A stretch of DNA of 64,000 nucleotides from Pseudonocardia sp. N23. GTDB taxonomy: Bacteria > Actinomycetota > Actinomycetes > Mycobacteriales > Pseudonocardiaceae. The position numbers and the translations under genes are program-made. This document shows, piece by piece, positions 33,537 through 40,680 of this stretch (within the stretch, counting starts at the first letter, position 1; each line of letters begins with the position of its first letter). The stretch is taken from positions 16,981 through 80,980 of the forward strand of contig NZ_BEGX01000137.1 in assembly GCF_002583555.1 (NCBI RefSeq), in the 5' to 3' direction. The notes under the pieces were generated by a model, which was not told where the DNA came from, did not search any database, and saw nothing but the letters and a program-made list of their open reading frames with translations.

Positions 33537-33554
33537 GTTGGAGCCCGGTTGAAG
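33537..33554 (+). promoter_or_regulatory. Direct heptamer repeat upstream of the SnoaL-like gene
   Basis: GTTGGAG (33537-33543) and GTTGAAG (33548-33554) have starts 11 bases apart and end 22 bases before the ATG at 33577. They match in sequence and period the pair in front of the berberine-type oxidase gene on the opposite strand, so both genes probably answer to the same regulator. Confidence 0.5.
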
Positions 33555-33576
33555 GCGGCCCGCGCACACTCCGGTC

Positions 33577-33993
33577 ATGAGCAGCGACGACACGACAGCA
33601 GCGACCCGGGCCTTCCTCACCGACTGGTTCGATCGGCTCGCGGCGAGCGGGTTCTCCGGTGAAGTGTTCCTCGGCGCACTCTCCGAGGACCTCGTCTGGA
33701 CCGCCACCGGGGAGTCCCCGGTCTCCGGGACCTTCCGCGGCAAGCAGGCCTACGCCGACGGCATCTGGCGCAAGCTCGACGACCGCCTCGAACGCTGGCC
33801 CCGCGCGAGCGTGCTGCGGATGATCGTCGACGGGGAGTGGGCCACCGTCGAGTTCGACGGCGTCGACGGCCTGGGGCGCAACGGCCTCGACTACTCGATG
33901 CGCTACTGCTGGCTGCTGCGCGTCGTCGGTGGCGAGATCGTCGAGGTCGTCGGCTACTACGACCAGGTCAAGGTGGCGGCCCTCTTCGCCTGA
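33577..33993 (+). CDS. SnoaL-like NTF2-fold protein
   Basis: The 138-residue protein opens with helix TRAFLTDWFDRLAASGFSGEVFLGALSEDLVWTATGESPVSGTFRGKQAY and ends with strands YCWLLRVVGGEIVEVVGYYDQVKV, the usual SnoaL-like limonene-epoxide-hydrolase/ketosteroid-isomerase fold. Catalytic residues are not assignable. It shares a promoter motif with the oxidase gene 2 kb to the left, placing it in the same aromatic-metabolism group. The next gene is an unrelated secreted protein. Confidence 0.82.
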   Translation: MSSDDTTAATRAFLTDWFDRLAASGFSGEVFLGALSEDLVWTATGESPVSGTFRGKQAYADGIWRKLDDRLERWPRASVLRMIVDGEWATVEFDGVDGLGRNGLDYSMRYCWLLRVVGGEIVEVVGYYDQVKVAALFA

Positions 33994-34139
33994 CCGGTGT
34001 CCCGGTGCGCCGCCGATCGGGGGACCCCGCTGTGGTCCCTCGTGTCGGCCGGTCGACCGATCCTGGGCCGTCCCCGATCAGGAGATCGTTCTCGCATGCC
34101 CGGAAACGCCGGGCGACACGGAGAGAACGGAGCAGGACA

Positions 34140-34466
34140 ATGCGAAAGACACTGGTCACCGGGGGTGTCGTGGCGATTCTGGCCGTGGGCGCGATCGCGA
34201 CGGCGAGTGCCGCGTCGGCGGCGGAGACGGCGGGCCCGAACGGGGTCGTCACCCACGCGACGACGTCCTACTCGAGCCCGTCCAACCAGAGCGCCCCGGT
34301 CTCGTCGCTCCCGAAGGACACGGCGCTGCAGGTGCAGTGCGTCGTCGAGGGACAGACGCCGGCCGGCAGCAGCAACTTCTACTGGTTCCGCATCAGCGAC
34401 CCGAACGGCTCGTCGTTCGTGCACCGTGACTCGGTCACGGTCGCGCCCGACCTGCGGCACTGCTGA
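34140..34466 (+). CDS. Secreted SH3-like domain protein
   Basis: A 108-residue preprotein with signal peptide MRKTLVTGGVVAILAVGAIA and probable cleavage after ASA (about 28). The mature part has a bacterial SH3-like pattern (VTHATTSYSSPSNQSAPVSSLPKDTALQVQCVVEGQ, then FYWFRISD and SSFVHRDSV) with two cysteines that can form a disulfide. Such proteins bind cell-wall peptides or act outside the cell. A short stem (GCCCGG/CCGGGC) lies in the leader before the GGAGCAGGAC site. Confidence 0.8.
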   Translation: MRKTLVTGGVVAILAVGAIATASAASAAETAGPNGVVTHATTSYSSPSNQSAPVSSLPKDTALQVQCVVEGQTPAGSSNFYWFRISDPNGSSFVHRDSVTVAPDLRHC

Positions 34467-34537
34467 CCGCCGGGGTGTTCGCCGGGACCGTCCGCCGACC
34501 CGGCCTGTCGCCGGGAACGGATCCGGCGGCGGCCGGG

Positions 34538-35071
34538 TCAGCGGCCGTTCGGGTCCCCGATGGAGCACAGCGGGCAGCGGCGCCCGGGGTCGGCGGACAG
34601 GTCGGGCAGGCCGGGTGTCGTCGGTTGACCGCAGATGGTCCGGCGCGCCTGGCCCGAGATCACCCGGTGCAGCGTGGCATCGGGCTCCGCCCGGACCCAC
34701 CGCTGCCCGTGGGGCTCCGCGGGCGGCCGTGGCGTCGACGCGCGCCGCGTGGTCCGCGCGGGAGTGGCGGCAGGGGCGGGCCGGGCAGGGGCCGGGGTGG
34801 GGTCGACCGGCGTCCGCTGCAGCCGCGCGACGCGGCGGGCCAGCTTGTCGGCGTCGTCGGCGACGCGTCGCCAGCGCGCTTCCGTCCCGGTCGGGTTCTC
34901 GCGCCTGGCGGTGCGATGGAGCGCCTCGATCCGGTCCGAGATGCCCGTCAGGTCCGTGCCCTCGTCGGGCTCCGGTCCGAGACCGCGGACCTCGCTCGTC
35001 AAGGCGTCCAAGGACTTCATCGCAGCGTCGAGCTCGTTGAGGGGTGGGCGATCGCGGTGTCCCGTGTCCAC
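34538..35071 (-). CDS. Hypothetical protein with C-terminal Cys cluster
   Basis: A 177-residue protein of unknown family. The first 90 residues are charged and helical (ELDAAMKSLDALTSEVRGL, then ADDADKLARRVARLQR), the middle is a Pro/Ala/Thr linker, and the last 45 contain HRVISGQARRTICGQPTT...RRCPLCS, a possible Cys3/His zinc site. No membrane segment. Codon use is normal for the window and the start has an in-frame ATG, so it is probably real. It is convergent with the SH3 gene and divergent from the thioesterase gene. Confidence 0.55.
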   Translation of the reverse strand: MDTGHRDRPPLNELDAAMKSLDALTSEVRGLGPEPDEGTDLTGISDRIEALHRTARRENPTGTEARWRRVADDADKLARRVARLQRTPVDPTPAPARPAPAATPARTTRRASTPRPPAEPHGQRWVRAEPDATLHRVISGQARRTICGQPTTPGLPDLSADPGRRCPLCSIGDPNGR

Positions 35072-35225
35072 GTCGGCGAAGTCTATGCCGGGTCCTCGTC
35101 CGGCCGGCCCCCGGAGCGTCGCCGCCGGCAGTGCCCTCCCCTGACCCGGACGACCAGACGGAGCCGCTGACGCCCGCGCGCGTTCGGCGTCCTAGGGTCG
35201 TCACGGTACGAACGACTGGAGTGGC

Positions 35226-35705
35226 ATGCCCGAGACCCTGGCCGAGACCCACGTCGACGAGGGCCGTCACCGGCTGTCGATGACCGTCCTGATGACTCCG
35301 GACATGTCGAACTTCTCCGGGCACGTCCACGGTGGGCAGATCCTGAAGCTGCTCGACCAGGTCGCGTTCACCTGCGCGAGCCGCTTCGCACAGACCTACG
35401 TCGTCACGCTGTCGGTGGACCGCGTCGTGTTCCGGGAGCCGATCGACATCGGCGAGCTGGTCACCTTCCAGGCGTCGGTCAACTACACCGGCCGCTCGTC
35501 GATGGAGGTCGGTATCCGGGTCACGACCGAGGACATCCGGCGCAACCTGGTGCGGCACACCAACAGCTGCTACTTCACGATGGTTGCGGTCGGCGACGAC
35601 GGCACGCCTGTCCCCGTCCGCCCACACGTCCCCCGTACCGACGACGAGAAGCGTCGCTGGGCGGAGGCCGCACGGCGCCGCGAGATCAGCCGCGCGGAGT
35701 CGTAG
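35226..35705 (+). CDS. Acyl-CoA thioesterase (hotdog fold)
   Basis: The 159-residue single-hotdog protein has the YciA/BACH-type signature: MTPDMSNFSGHVHGGQILKLLDQVAFTCASRFAQ, with the Asp of LLDQ as the likely catalytic acid, and VTLSVDRVVFREPIDIGELVTFQASVNYTGRSSMEVGIRV. It cleaves medium- to long-chain acyl-CoA. ATG at 35226 has a short GGAG site just upstream. No operon partner is visible: a broken dehydrogenase follows. Confidence 0.92.
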   Translation: MPETLAETHVDEGRHRLSMTVLMTPDMSNFSGHVHGGQILKLLDQVAFTCASRFAQTYVVTLSVDRVVFREPIDIGELVTFQASVNYTGRSSMEVGIRVTTEDIRRNLVRHTNSCYFTMVAVGDDGTPVPVRPHVPRTDDEKRRWAEAARRREISRAES

Positions 35706-35773
35706 ACGTCCGGCCGCCTGCGGCCCCGTGCCACGGCGCCGCCACTCACAGGGGCGTCGGCCCGCACCGAGGT

Positions 35774-36292
35774 GTGCACGCGCTGCCAGGATTCGCGACG
35801 TCGTCGGTCGCGGAGGGCGAGGTGCGGGTGGCGTCGTTCGGCGGGAAGCCGTTGCCCGCGGACGCGCTGGTCACCGGAGACGGGACGTACACGGGTGATC
35901 CGCACGCCGTCTACGGCGGGTACGGGCCGTACGAGGCGCGCTCGCCCACGCGCGGGACAGGTGCGATCCGCGCGTTCGGCGAGCACAAGGGCTCGGGGCC
36001 GGCACTGATGCGCGAGCTGCTGGGTGGTGCGCTGACCGGCGGCGGCTGCTCCGGCCCGGTCACCGAGGAGGGTCGCGGATGCTCGATCCACCTCTCGCCC
36101 GCCCACTCCGGCACGCGGGCCGAGTTCGAGAGCGCCGGCTGCGCCTACCTGGACTGGGTGCTGTCGGCGCGGCCCGTCGACGGCGACGGCCCCGTCCTCG
36201 CGCCCGGCGACGCCGAGGCCCGCACCCGCGCGGTGCGGCTGACCGAAGGTGTGTTCGCGATCGTGCTGCTGGTCCGCGCCCGGCGGGGGTGA
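35774..36292 (+). pseudogene. C-terminal half of an Ldh2-type dehydrogenase
   Basis: The 172-codon frame (GTG at 35774) carries the C-terminal portion of malate/L-lactate (Ldh2) dehydrogenases: TSSVAEGEVRVASFGGKPLPADALVTGDGTYTGDP, then GAIRAFGEHKGSGPALMRELLGGALTGGGCSG. These enzymes are usually about 350 residues; the NAD-binding and catalytic first half is missing, and no such sequence precedes it. It is therefore a truncated gene. The frame has stayed open, so the loss may be recent. Confidence 0.75.
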
Positions 36293-36391
36293 GCGCCGAC
36301 GTCGGCGGAGTGGGCCGCGGAACATGTGCTTGCGTACGACCGGCGACGGGACGACGGTGGACGCAACGCCACGACGACCGGTGAGGACGCG

Positions 36392-37483
36392 ATGACCGCA
36401 GCCACCCGCCCGCGGTCGGCGCTGCACACCCTCGCGACGCACGGCGGGTCGATCGCGCACTGGGCGCTCGTGCTCGCCGCGCTCGGCTACCTCGCCTGGC
36501 AGTCGCCCGACCTGGTCCGCGCCGCCGTCGCGGCGCGGGACCCCCTGGCCGACCTGAGCTGGACCTGGACCGGCGTCTGCGCGCTCCTCGCCGTTGCCGC
36601 GCTCGCCCTCTACGGGGAGCTGCACAGGCGGCTGCTCGTCGTCGCCGACGCCTCTGTCGGCGTCGGGCAGATGCAGGCCATCACGTTCGCGGAGAACGCG
36701 ATCTCCAACACCGTGCCCGTCGTCGGCGGCGCCGGATCGATGGCCTACTCGATCGCCCGGCTGCGCCGCCGGGGCGTCGACGCGACGCTCGCGTCCTGGT
36801 CGGTGGTTCTGCCCGGCGCGCTGTCGACGATCGTGCTGATCGTCGTCGCCATGGTGGTCGCGGGCATCGCCGGCTGGCTCCCGCCCTGGTCGGCGGTGGT
36901 GCTCGCCATGGTCGTCGCGCTCGGGTCGGCCGGGCTGTGGGCGGTGCTCACCCGCCCGGCCGTGCTGCGCCGCGCGCTGACCGGGCTGCTGCACGTCGGA
37001 CGCCGGCTGCCGTGGCTGTGCCGCCACTGCCGGGGAGTCTGGGCGCTCGACCCCGACGCCGTCTCCGACCGGCTCGCCGCCCGCATCGGCCTGCTCCGGC
37101 CCACCGCGCCGCAGTGGCTCGTCCTCATCTGTCTCGCCACCGTCAGCTGGGGACTCGACTACCTGGCGCTCGCGGCGGCGGCGGCGGCCGTCGGCATCCC
37201 CGTGCTGTGGGTGCCGCTCGCGCTCGGCTTCCTGGCGGTGCAGGCCAGCATCGCGCTGCAGATCCTGCCCGGTGGGGCCGGGCTCGCCGAGGTCGGCCTG
37301 CTCGGCGCCCTCGTCGCGGCCGGGGTGGGCGCCGGTCCCGCGGCCGCGACCGTCCTCGTCTACCGGCTGATCACGTGGCTCGGGCTGTCGGTGATCGGCT
37401 GGGTCGTCTACGCCGTGCAGATCCACGCCGGCCCGCGGCACCGCCACCGCCACGCCGCCGAGCTGGCAGCGCACCCGGCCTGA
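36392..37483 (+). CDS. UPF0104 / LPG-synthase-TM-like membrane protein
   Basis: A protein of about 363 residues with some eight hydrophobic helices. The family motifs are present: FAENAISNTVPVVGGAGSMAYSIARLRRRGVDA and, near the end, ALQILPGGAGLAEVGLLGALVAAGVG. It is the second member of this family in the window (see 20684-21718) but only distantly similar by eye. I start at the ATG at 36392 with a GTGAGGA-type site. Proposed role is lipid translocation or membrane-lipid modification; no partner enzyme is adjacent. Confidence 0.86.
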   Translation: MTAATRPRSALHTLATHGGSIAHWALVLAALGYLAWQSPDLVRAAVAARDPLADLSWTWTGVCALLAVAALALYGELHRRLLVVADASVGVGQMQAITFAENAISNTVPVVGGAGSMAYSIARLRRRGVDATLASWSVVLPGALSTIVLIVVAMVVAGIAGWLPPWSAVVLAMVVALGSAGLWAVLTRPAVLRRALTGLLHVGRRLPWLCRHCRGVWALDPDAVSDRLAARIGLLRPTAPQWLVLICLATVSWGLDYLALAAAAAAVGIPVLWVPLALGFLAVQASIALQILPGGAGLAEVGLLGALVAAGVGAGPAAATVLVYRLITWLGLSVIGWVVYAVQIHAGPRHRHRHAAELAAHPA

Positions 37484-37568
37484 CGCTCACCGTCGTCGGG
37501 GCGGGCGACCGGGGACACGACGACGGTCCGCCCCGCGGGAGCAGGACGGGCCGTCGACAGGAACCGGG

Positions 37569-38087
37569 TCAGGCAGTGGTGCTCGCGTCACGACGCGGGA
37601 GCACCCAGTCGGGCCTCGGGAAGTGGCAGGTGTAGCCGTTGGGGATGCGCTCCAGGTAGTCCTGGTGCTCGGGCTCGGCCTCCCAGAACGGGCCGGCCGG
37701 CTCCACCTCGGTGACGACCTTGCCCGGCCACAGTCCCGACGCCTCGACGTCGGCGATCGTGTCCTGCGCGACGTCACGCTGCTCGTCGTTCACGTAGTAG
37801 ACCGCCGACCGGTACGACATACCGATGTCGTTGCCCTGCCGGTTCTTCGTGGTCGGGTCGTGGATCTGGAAGAAGAACTCGAGAACCTCGCGGTAGCTGG
37901 TCTCGGCCGGGTCGAACACGATCTCGATCGCCTCGGCGTGCGTGCCGTGGTTGCGGTAGGTGGCATTCGTGACGTCGCCGCCGGTGTACCCGACCCGCGT
38001 CGTGACCACTCCGGGGCGCTTGCGGATCAGGTCCTGCATCCCCCAGAAGCACCCTCCGGCGAGGATCGCCTTCTCGGTCTGGCTCAT
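37569..38087 (-). CDS. msrA: Peptide methionine-S-sulfoxide reductase A
   Basis: The 172-residue enzyme reduces methionine-(S)-sulfoxide in proteins. The active-site motif GGCFWGMQDL places catalytic Cys at 13. VGYTGGDVTNATYRNHGTHAEAIEIVFDP and YRSAVYYVNDEQ are further MsrA blocks, and the C-terminal EHQDYLERIPNGYTCHFPRP holds the resolving-Cys region. Length is normal. It stands alone on the minus strand, convergent with the membrane protein gene. Confidence 0.97.
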   Translation of the reverse strand: MSQTEKAILAGGCFWGMQDLIRKRPGVVTTRVGYTGGDVTNATYRNHGTHAEAIEIVFDPAETSYREVLEFFFQIHDPTTKNRQGNDIGMSYRSAVYYVNDEQRDVAQDTIADVEASGLWPGKVVTEVEPAGPFWEAEPEHQDYLERIPNGYTCHFPRPDWVLPRRDASTTA

Positions 38088-38261
38088 GTCCGGGTTCCTT
38101 CCGTCGTGGGCCTGCCAGTCGGTTCAACACGCGAGCGGGGGTCACCCATCCCGTGGAATCGTCGAGCCTGGCGTGGTGAGGTCCACATTACGATGCCGCG
38201 ACGGGTGTCGCGGAGAACAAGGACGTGGTCCGGGTGTTCGACGTGACGCCGGTTGACATGG

Positions 38262-38293
38262 GGACATGAGCGTCACCGATGACGCCCATGTCC
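38262..38293 (-). terminator. Hairpin terminator after the VOC gene
   Basis: GGACATGAGCGTCA (38262-38275) pairs with TGACGCCCATGTCC (38280-38293) over 14 positions with one mismatch and a CCGA tetraloop. It lies 22 bases past the VOC stop at 38316, the right place to end the AraC-VOC transcript. The rest of the 38088-38315 gap shows nothing further. Confidence 0.65.
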
Positions 38294-38315
38294 CGCGCAC
38301 ACCGATCGTGCGAGG

Positions 38316-38744
38316 TCAGGAGAAGTCGCCGGGGGTGAACTCGCGGGGCTCCACCAGGACCATCCAGTTGCCGGAGTTGTCGCGGGCGACGGCCTCGATG
38401 CCGTACGGCCGCTCCTCCGGCGGGTTGATGAACTCGACACCCTTGGACACCAGGTCCTCGTAGGTCTTGCGGCAGTCGTCGACGTTCATGCCGAGGCCGT
38501 TCATTCCGCCGCCGTCCTGCGACCGCTTGATCGCCTCGACCATCTCCGGGGAGAACGGTGGGCCCGGCACCGTCAGGTGGACCTGCAGTTCCGGCTGGTT
38601 CGGGTGCTTCACCGTGCACCACCGGTAGCCGTCGCCGATCGTGACGTCGGTGTGCTCCTCGAAGCCGAGGACGTCGATGTAGAAGGCCTTGGACTCGTCG
38701 ACGTTCTTCACGAAGACGCTGGTGATCGAGATGTTGGTGATCAT
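38316..38744 (-). CDS. VOC-family (glyoxalase/bleomycin-resistance-like) protein
   Basis: The 142-residue protein has two beta-alpha-beta-beta-beta modules: SITSVFVKNVDESKAFYIDVLGFEEHTDVTIGDGYRWCTVKHP, then MVEAIKRSQDGGGMNGLGMNVDDCRKTYEDLVSKGVEFINPP. It ends ARDNSGNWMVLVEP. VOC proteins bind a metal and act as isomerases, dioxygenases or drug-binding resistance proteins. The ATG at 38744 is 10 bases after the AraC-type stop, so the two are an operon. The AraC protein probably controls it. Confidence 0.9.
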   Translation of the reverse strand: MITNISITSVFVKNVDESKAFYIDVLGFEEHTDVTIGDGYRWCTVKHPNQPELQVHLTVPGPPFSPEMVEAIKRSQDGGGMNGLGMNVDDCRKTYEDLVSKGVEFINPPEERPYGIEAVARDNSGNWMVLVEPREFTPGDFS

Positions 38745-38754
38745 GCGGCCAAGG

Positions 38755-39219
38755 CTATGAGCCCGCGGGGTCGGCGGGCTTCTCCTGGATTGCGGAGTCG
38801 CCCGGTTTCTTCTCCGCGAGGCCCCACATGAACACCCAGCAGCCCGGGATGTGCGGCGCACCCGTCTCGGCCCAGCGGCGCTGGAAGTCCTTCGGCGTCT
38901 CCCCGACGATCTCCCGGAACCGGGTGCTGAACGACCCGAGGCTGGAGAACCCGACCGCATGGCACACCTCGGTGACGGTGAGGTTGGTGGCACGCAACAG
39001 GTCCTGCGCCCGCTCGACCCGTCGTTGCGACAGGTGCGCGGAGGGTGAGAGGCCGTAGGCGGCGGTGAAGAGCCGTTGGAAGTGGAACTTGGAGATCCCC
39101 GCGACGGCTGCGACCGCGCCGAGGTCGAGCTGCTCGGTGTAGTGCCTGTCGATGTGGTCGCGGGCCCGGCGCAGGTGCACGAGGACGTCCCCGGGTACCC
39201 GGACCTGCGGGCTGCTCAC
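38755..39219 (-). CDS. AraC-family regulator, short form
   Basis: A protein of about 154 residues that is almost only the DNA-binding domain: LVHLRRARDHIDRHYTEQLDLGAVAAVAGISKFHFQRLFTAAYGLSPSAHLSQRRVERAQDLLRATNLTVTEVCHAVGFSSLGSFSTRFREIVGETPKDFQ. No sensor domain precedes it. I use the GTG at 39219; upstream in-frame codons read as unconserved Arg/Pro/Ser text. A C-terminal tail of about 35 residues is unusual for the family. It is followed at 10 bases by the VOC gene; this pairing is common in actinomycetes. Confidence 0.85.
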   Translation of the reverse strand: MSSPQVRVPGDVLVHLRRARDHIDRHYTEQLDLGAVAAVAGISKFHFQRLFTAAYGLSPSAHLSQRRVERAQDLLRATNLTVTEVCHAVGFSSLGSFSTRFREIVGETPKDFQRRWAETGAPHIPGCWVFMWGLAEKKPGDSAIQEKPADPAGS

Positions 39220-39333
39220 GACGCCGGAGTCTGCCCCTCCGCCGAGTCGGACACCAGGGCTGGATCGGGGGACGAGAACCGCCCTCGTGTCGAGCTCGGC
39301 GCCGGGTCGCCCTCGGCGATGTCCGGACACGGA

Positions 39334-39371
39334 ACGGCGCCCGCATCTTCCCCCGAGGATGCGGGCGCCGT
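39334..39371 (-). terminator. Strong hairpin terminator
   Basis: ACGGCGCCCGCATC (39334-39347) and GATGCGGGCGCCGT (39358-39371) form a perfect 14-base stem with a 10-base loop, 18 bases past the stop of the secreted-protein gene at 39389. It insulates that gene from the AraC-VOC operon downstream on the same strand. Confidence 0.75.
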
Positions 39372-39388
39372 CCGGTGTCGGCCGAACG

Positions 39389-39694
39389 TCAGCCGACGGG
39401 CTGCTCCGAGTCGGAAGGTTGCTCCGAGTCGGCGGGCTGGGTGGCGTGGGCCGGCGCGGCGGCGGGCTGCGCGTCGGTGGGCTGGGCTGCGGTGGGCTGG
39501 GTTGCGGCGGCGGCCAGCGCGGCGCAGTCGACCGGCGCAGAGCTGCTGTAATGCCCCCACGTCGCGGTCGCCACGCCGTTCTCGCAGGTCCACGAGCCCT
39601 GCACGGGCGCTGCCTGCGCGGTGCCGGCGGTGAGGGTCGCGACGGCCGCGGCGGCGAGGGCCGAGACGGCGAGGGCACGACGGATGAGCGGCAC
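39389..39694 (-). CDS. Small secreted Pro/Ala/Gln-rich protein
   Basis: A 101-residue preprotein with a good Sec signal (MPLIRRALAVSALAAAAVA) and cleavage after AQA at about 28. The mature protein has two cysteines (SWTCENG and PVDCAAL) that may pair, then a repetitive tail with units like QPTAAQPTDAQPAA and SEQPSDSEQP. I know no family. It is bounded by a strong terminator and an AGGAGG-type site precedes the ATG. The disordered tail suggests a cell-surface or secreted role. Confidence 0.7.
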   Translation of the reverse strand: MPLIRRALAVSALAAAAVATLTAGTAQAAPVQGSWTCENGVATATWGHYSSSAPVDCAALAAAATQPTAAQPTDAQPAAAPAHATQPADSEQPSDSEQPVG

Positions 39695-39856
39695 GGGAAG
39701 TCCTCCTGGATGACGAGAAGTCGATCACCTGGGACGCTAGCGGTGCGTACGGTTCGTTCGGGGCCGTTCGGATCAGGTACCCCCGGCCGTGCGCCAGGGA
39801 TCACCCGGAACCGGTGGGGATGCACGGAGTGTCACCCGGGCCGATACGGTGCGGCG

Positions 39857-40068
39857 GTGGAGCGGTTCATCGCCTGGTGCGCGTTCTTCGGGGGATGACT
39901 GCTGGTCGCCGGCCCGATCTCCCAGGCCGCGCTGGAGCTGCGGGACGAGAACGCGCAGACCGACGCGATCGAGGCGCGGAGCAACTCGCCGGCGCAGCAA
40001 GCTCGCCGGCGCAGCAGACGAAGAGGCGGCGCTCGACGGAGCGGCGCCCGACCCGAGGAGGACGACAC
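39857..40068 (+). pseudogene. Small membrane protein gene interrupted by an in-frame TGA
   Basis: From the GTG at 39857 the frame reads VERFIAWCAFFGG, then TGA at 39896-39898, then LLVAGPISQAALELRDENAQTDAIEA. Read-through as Trp would give a single hydrophobic helix followed by an acidic then Arg-rich tail, a credible small membrane protein. The TGA most simply reflects a TGG-to-TGA mutation. The frame does not end before the repeat gene that follows. Read-through or a rare recoding cannot be excluded, but no stem-loop element is evident. Confidence 0.45.
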
Positions 40069-40356
40069 ATGCCCGGACGTGACGGCTCGATCCTGTCGGT
40101 CGGCAGCAGCGGCTCGATCCTGTCCATCGGCAGCAGCGGGTCGATCCTGTCGATCGGCTCGACGGGGTCGATCCTCTCGATCGGGTCGGCGGGCTCGTTC
40201 CTGTCGGTCCTGTCGGTGGCGTCGTTCATGAGCGTCGCGTCGATCCTGAGCGGGCTCTCGGACCGCTCCCTGTTGTCGTGGCGCTCGCGCCGCGCCGTCC
40301 TGTCGGCCGACGGCGAGCGGCGCGTGATCCCGATCAGGCGGTCGCGTACGGCGTGA
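40069..40356 (+). CDS. Nine-residue-repeat protein (GSILSIGSx)
   Basis: The 95-residue protein contains about four near-perfect nonapeptides (GSILSVGSS, GSILSIGSS, GSILSIGST, GSILSIGSA). Two degenerate ones follow (GSFLSVLSV, ASFMSVASI), then a basic C terminus with SWRSRRAVLSADGERRVIPIRR. The regular Ile/Leu/Ser/Gly spacing would suit a beta-solenoid or amyloid-like stack, or a weakly hydrophobic membrane-active segment. There is no signal peptide. The DNA repeats every 27 bases, and copies differ by few bases, so the array expanded recently or is under conversion. GAGGAGG site 5' of the ATG. Function unknown. Confidence 0.7.
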   Translation: MPGRDGSILSVGSSGSILSIGSSGSILSIGSTGSILSIGSAGSFLSVLSVASFMSVASILSGLSDRSLLSWRSRRAVLSADGERRVIPIRRSRTA

Positions 40357-40501
40357 TCTGCCGGCCGTGGACGTCGGTGTCGCACACCGACGCGACGTCG
40401 ACGGCGAGGGTCAGCGCACCGGGCTCGGGAACCGGGTACCGGGTACCCGACGATCTCCATCGGTGCGTTGTGCTCGCGCACCACCTGCAAGGCCTGGCTC
40501 G
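40348..40501 (-). pseudogene. N-terminal remnant of a zinc alcohol dehydrogenase with 7-base duplication
   Basis: On the minus strand LQVVREHNAPMEIVGYPVP, then in a second frame EPGALTLAVDVASVCDTDVHGRQ, together give the start of a medium-chain alcohol dehydrogenase including the catalytic-zinc Cys. The frame breaks at a tandem 7-base duplication (CCGGGTA at 40432-40438 and 40439-40445). Deleting one copy restores one open frame through the junction. Everything after about residue 45 of a protein of 350 or so is missing, cut at the repeat-protein stop. Confidence 0.75.
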
Positions 40502-40680
40502 CCCATCGTCGCTCCTCCTCGTCGAGGAACCGTCAGGTGCCGGTGTACCCGGCGCGCGGCGGTCCGCGAACCCGCGCGCCCCCTCCTGCCCATCCGCGGA
40601 GCGCACGATGCCGCCGGTGACGAGGCGGCCTGCCCGCACGAAGGGTCGTCCGAGCGCCGCGGGGCCGGTAGCGTCGGACG

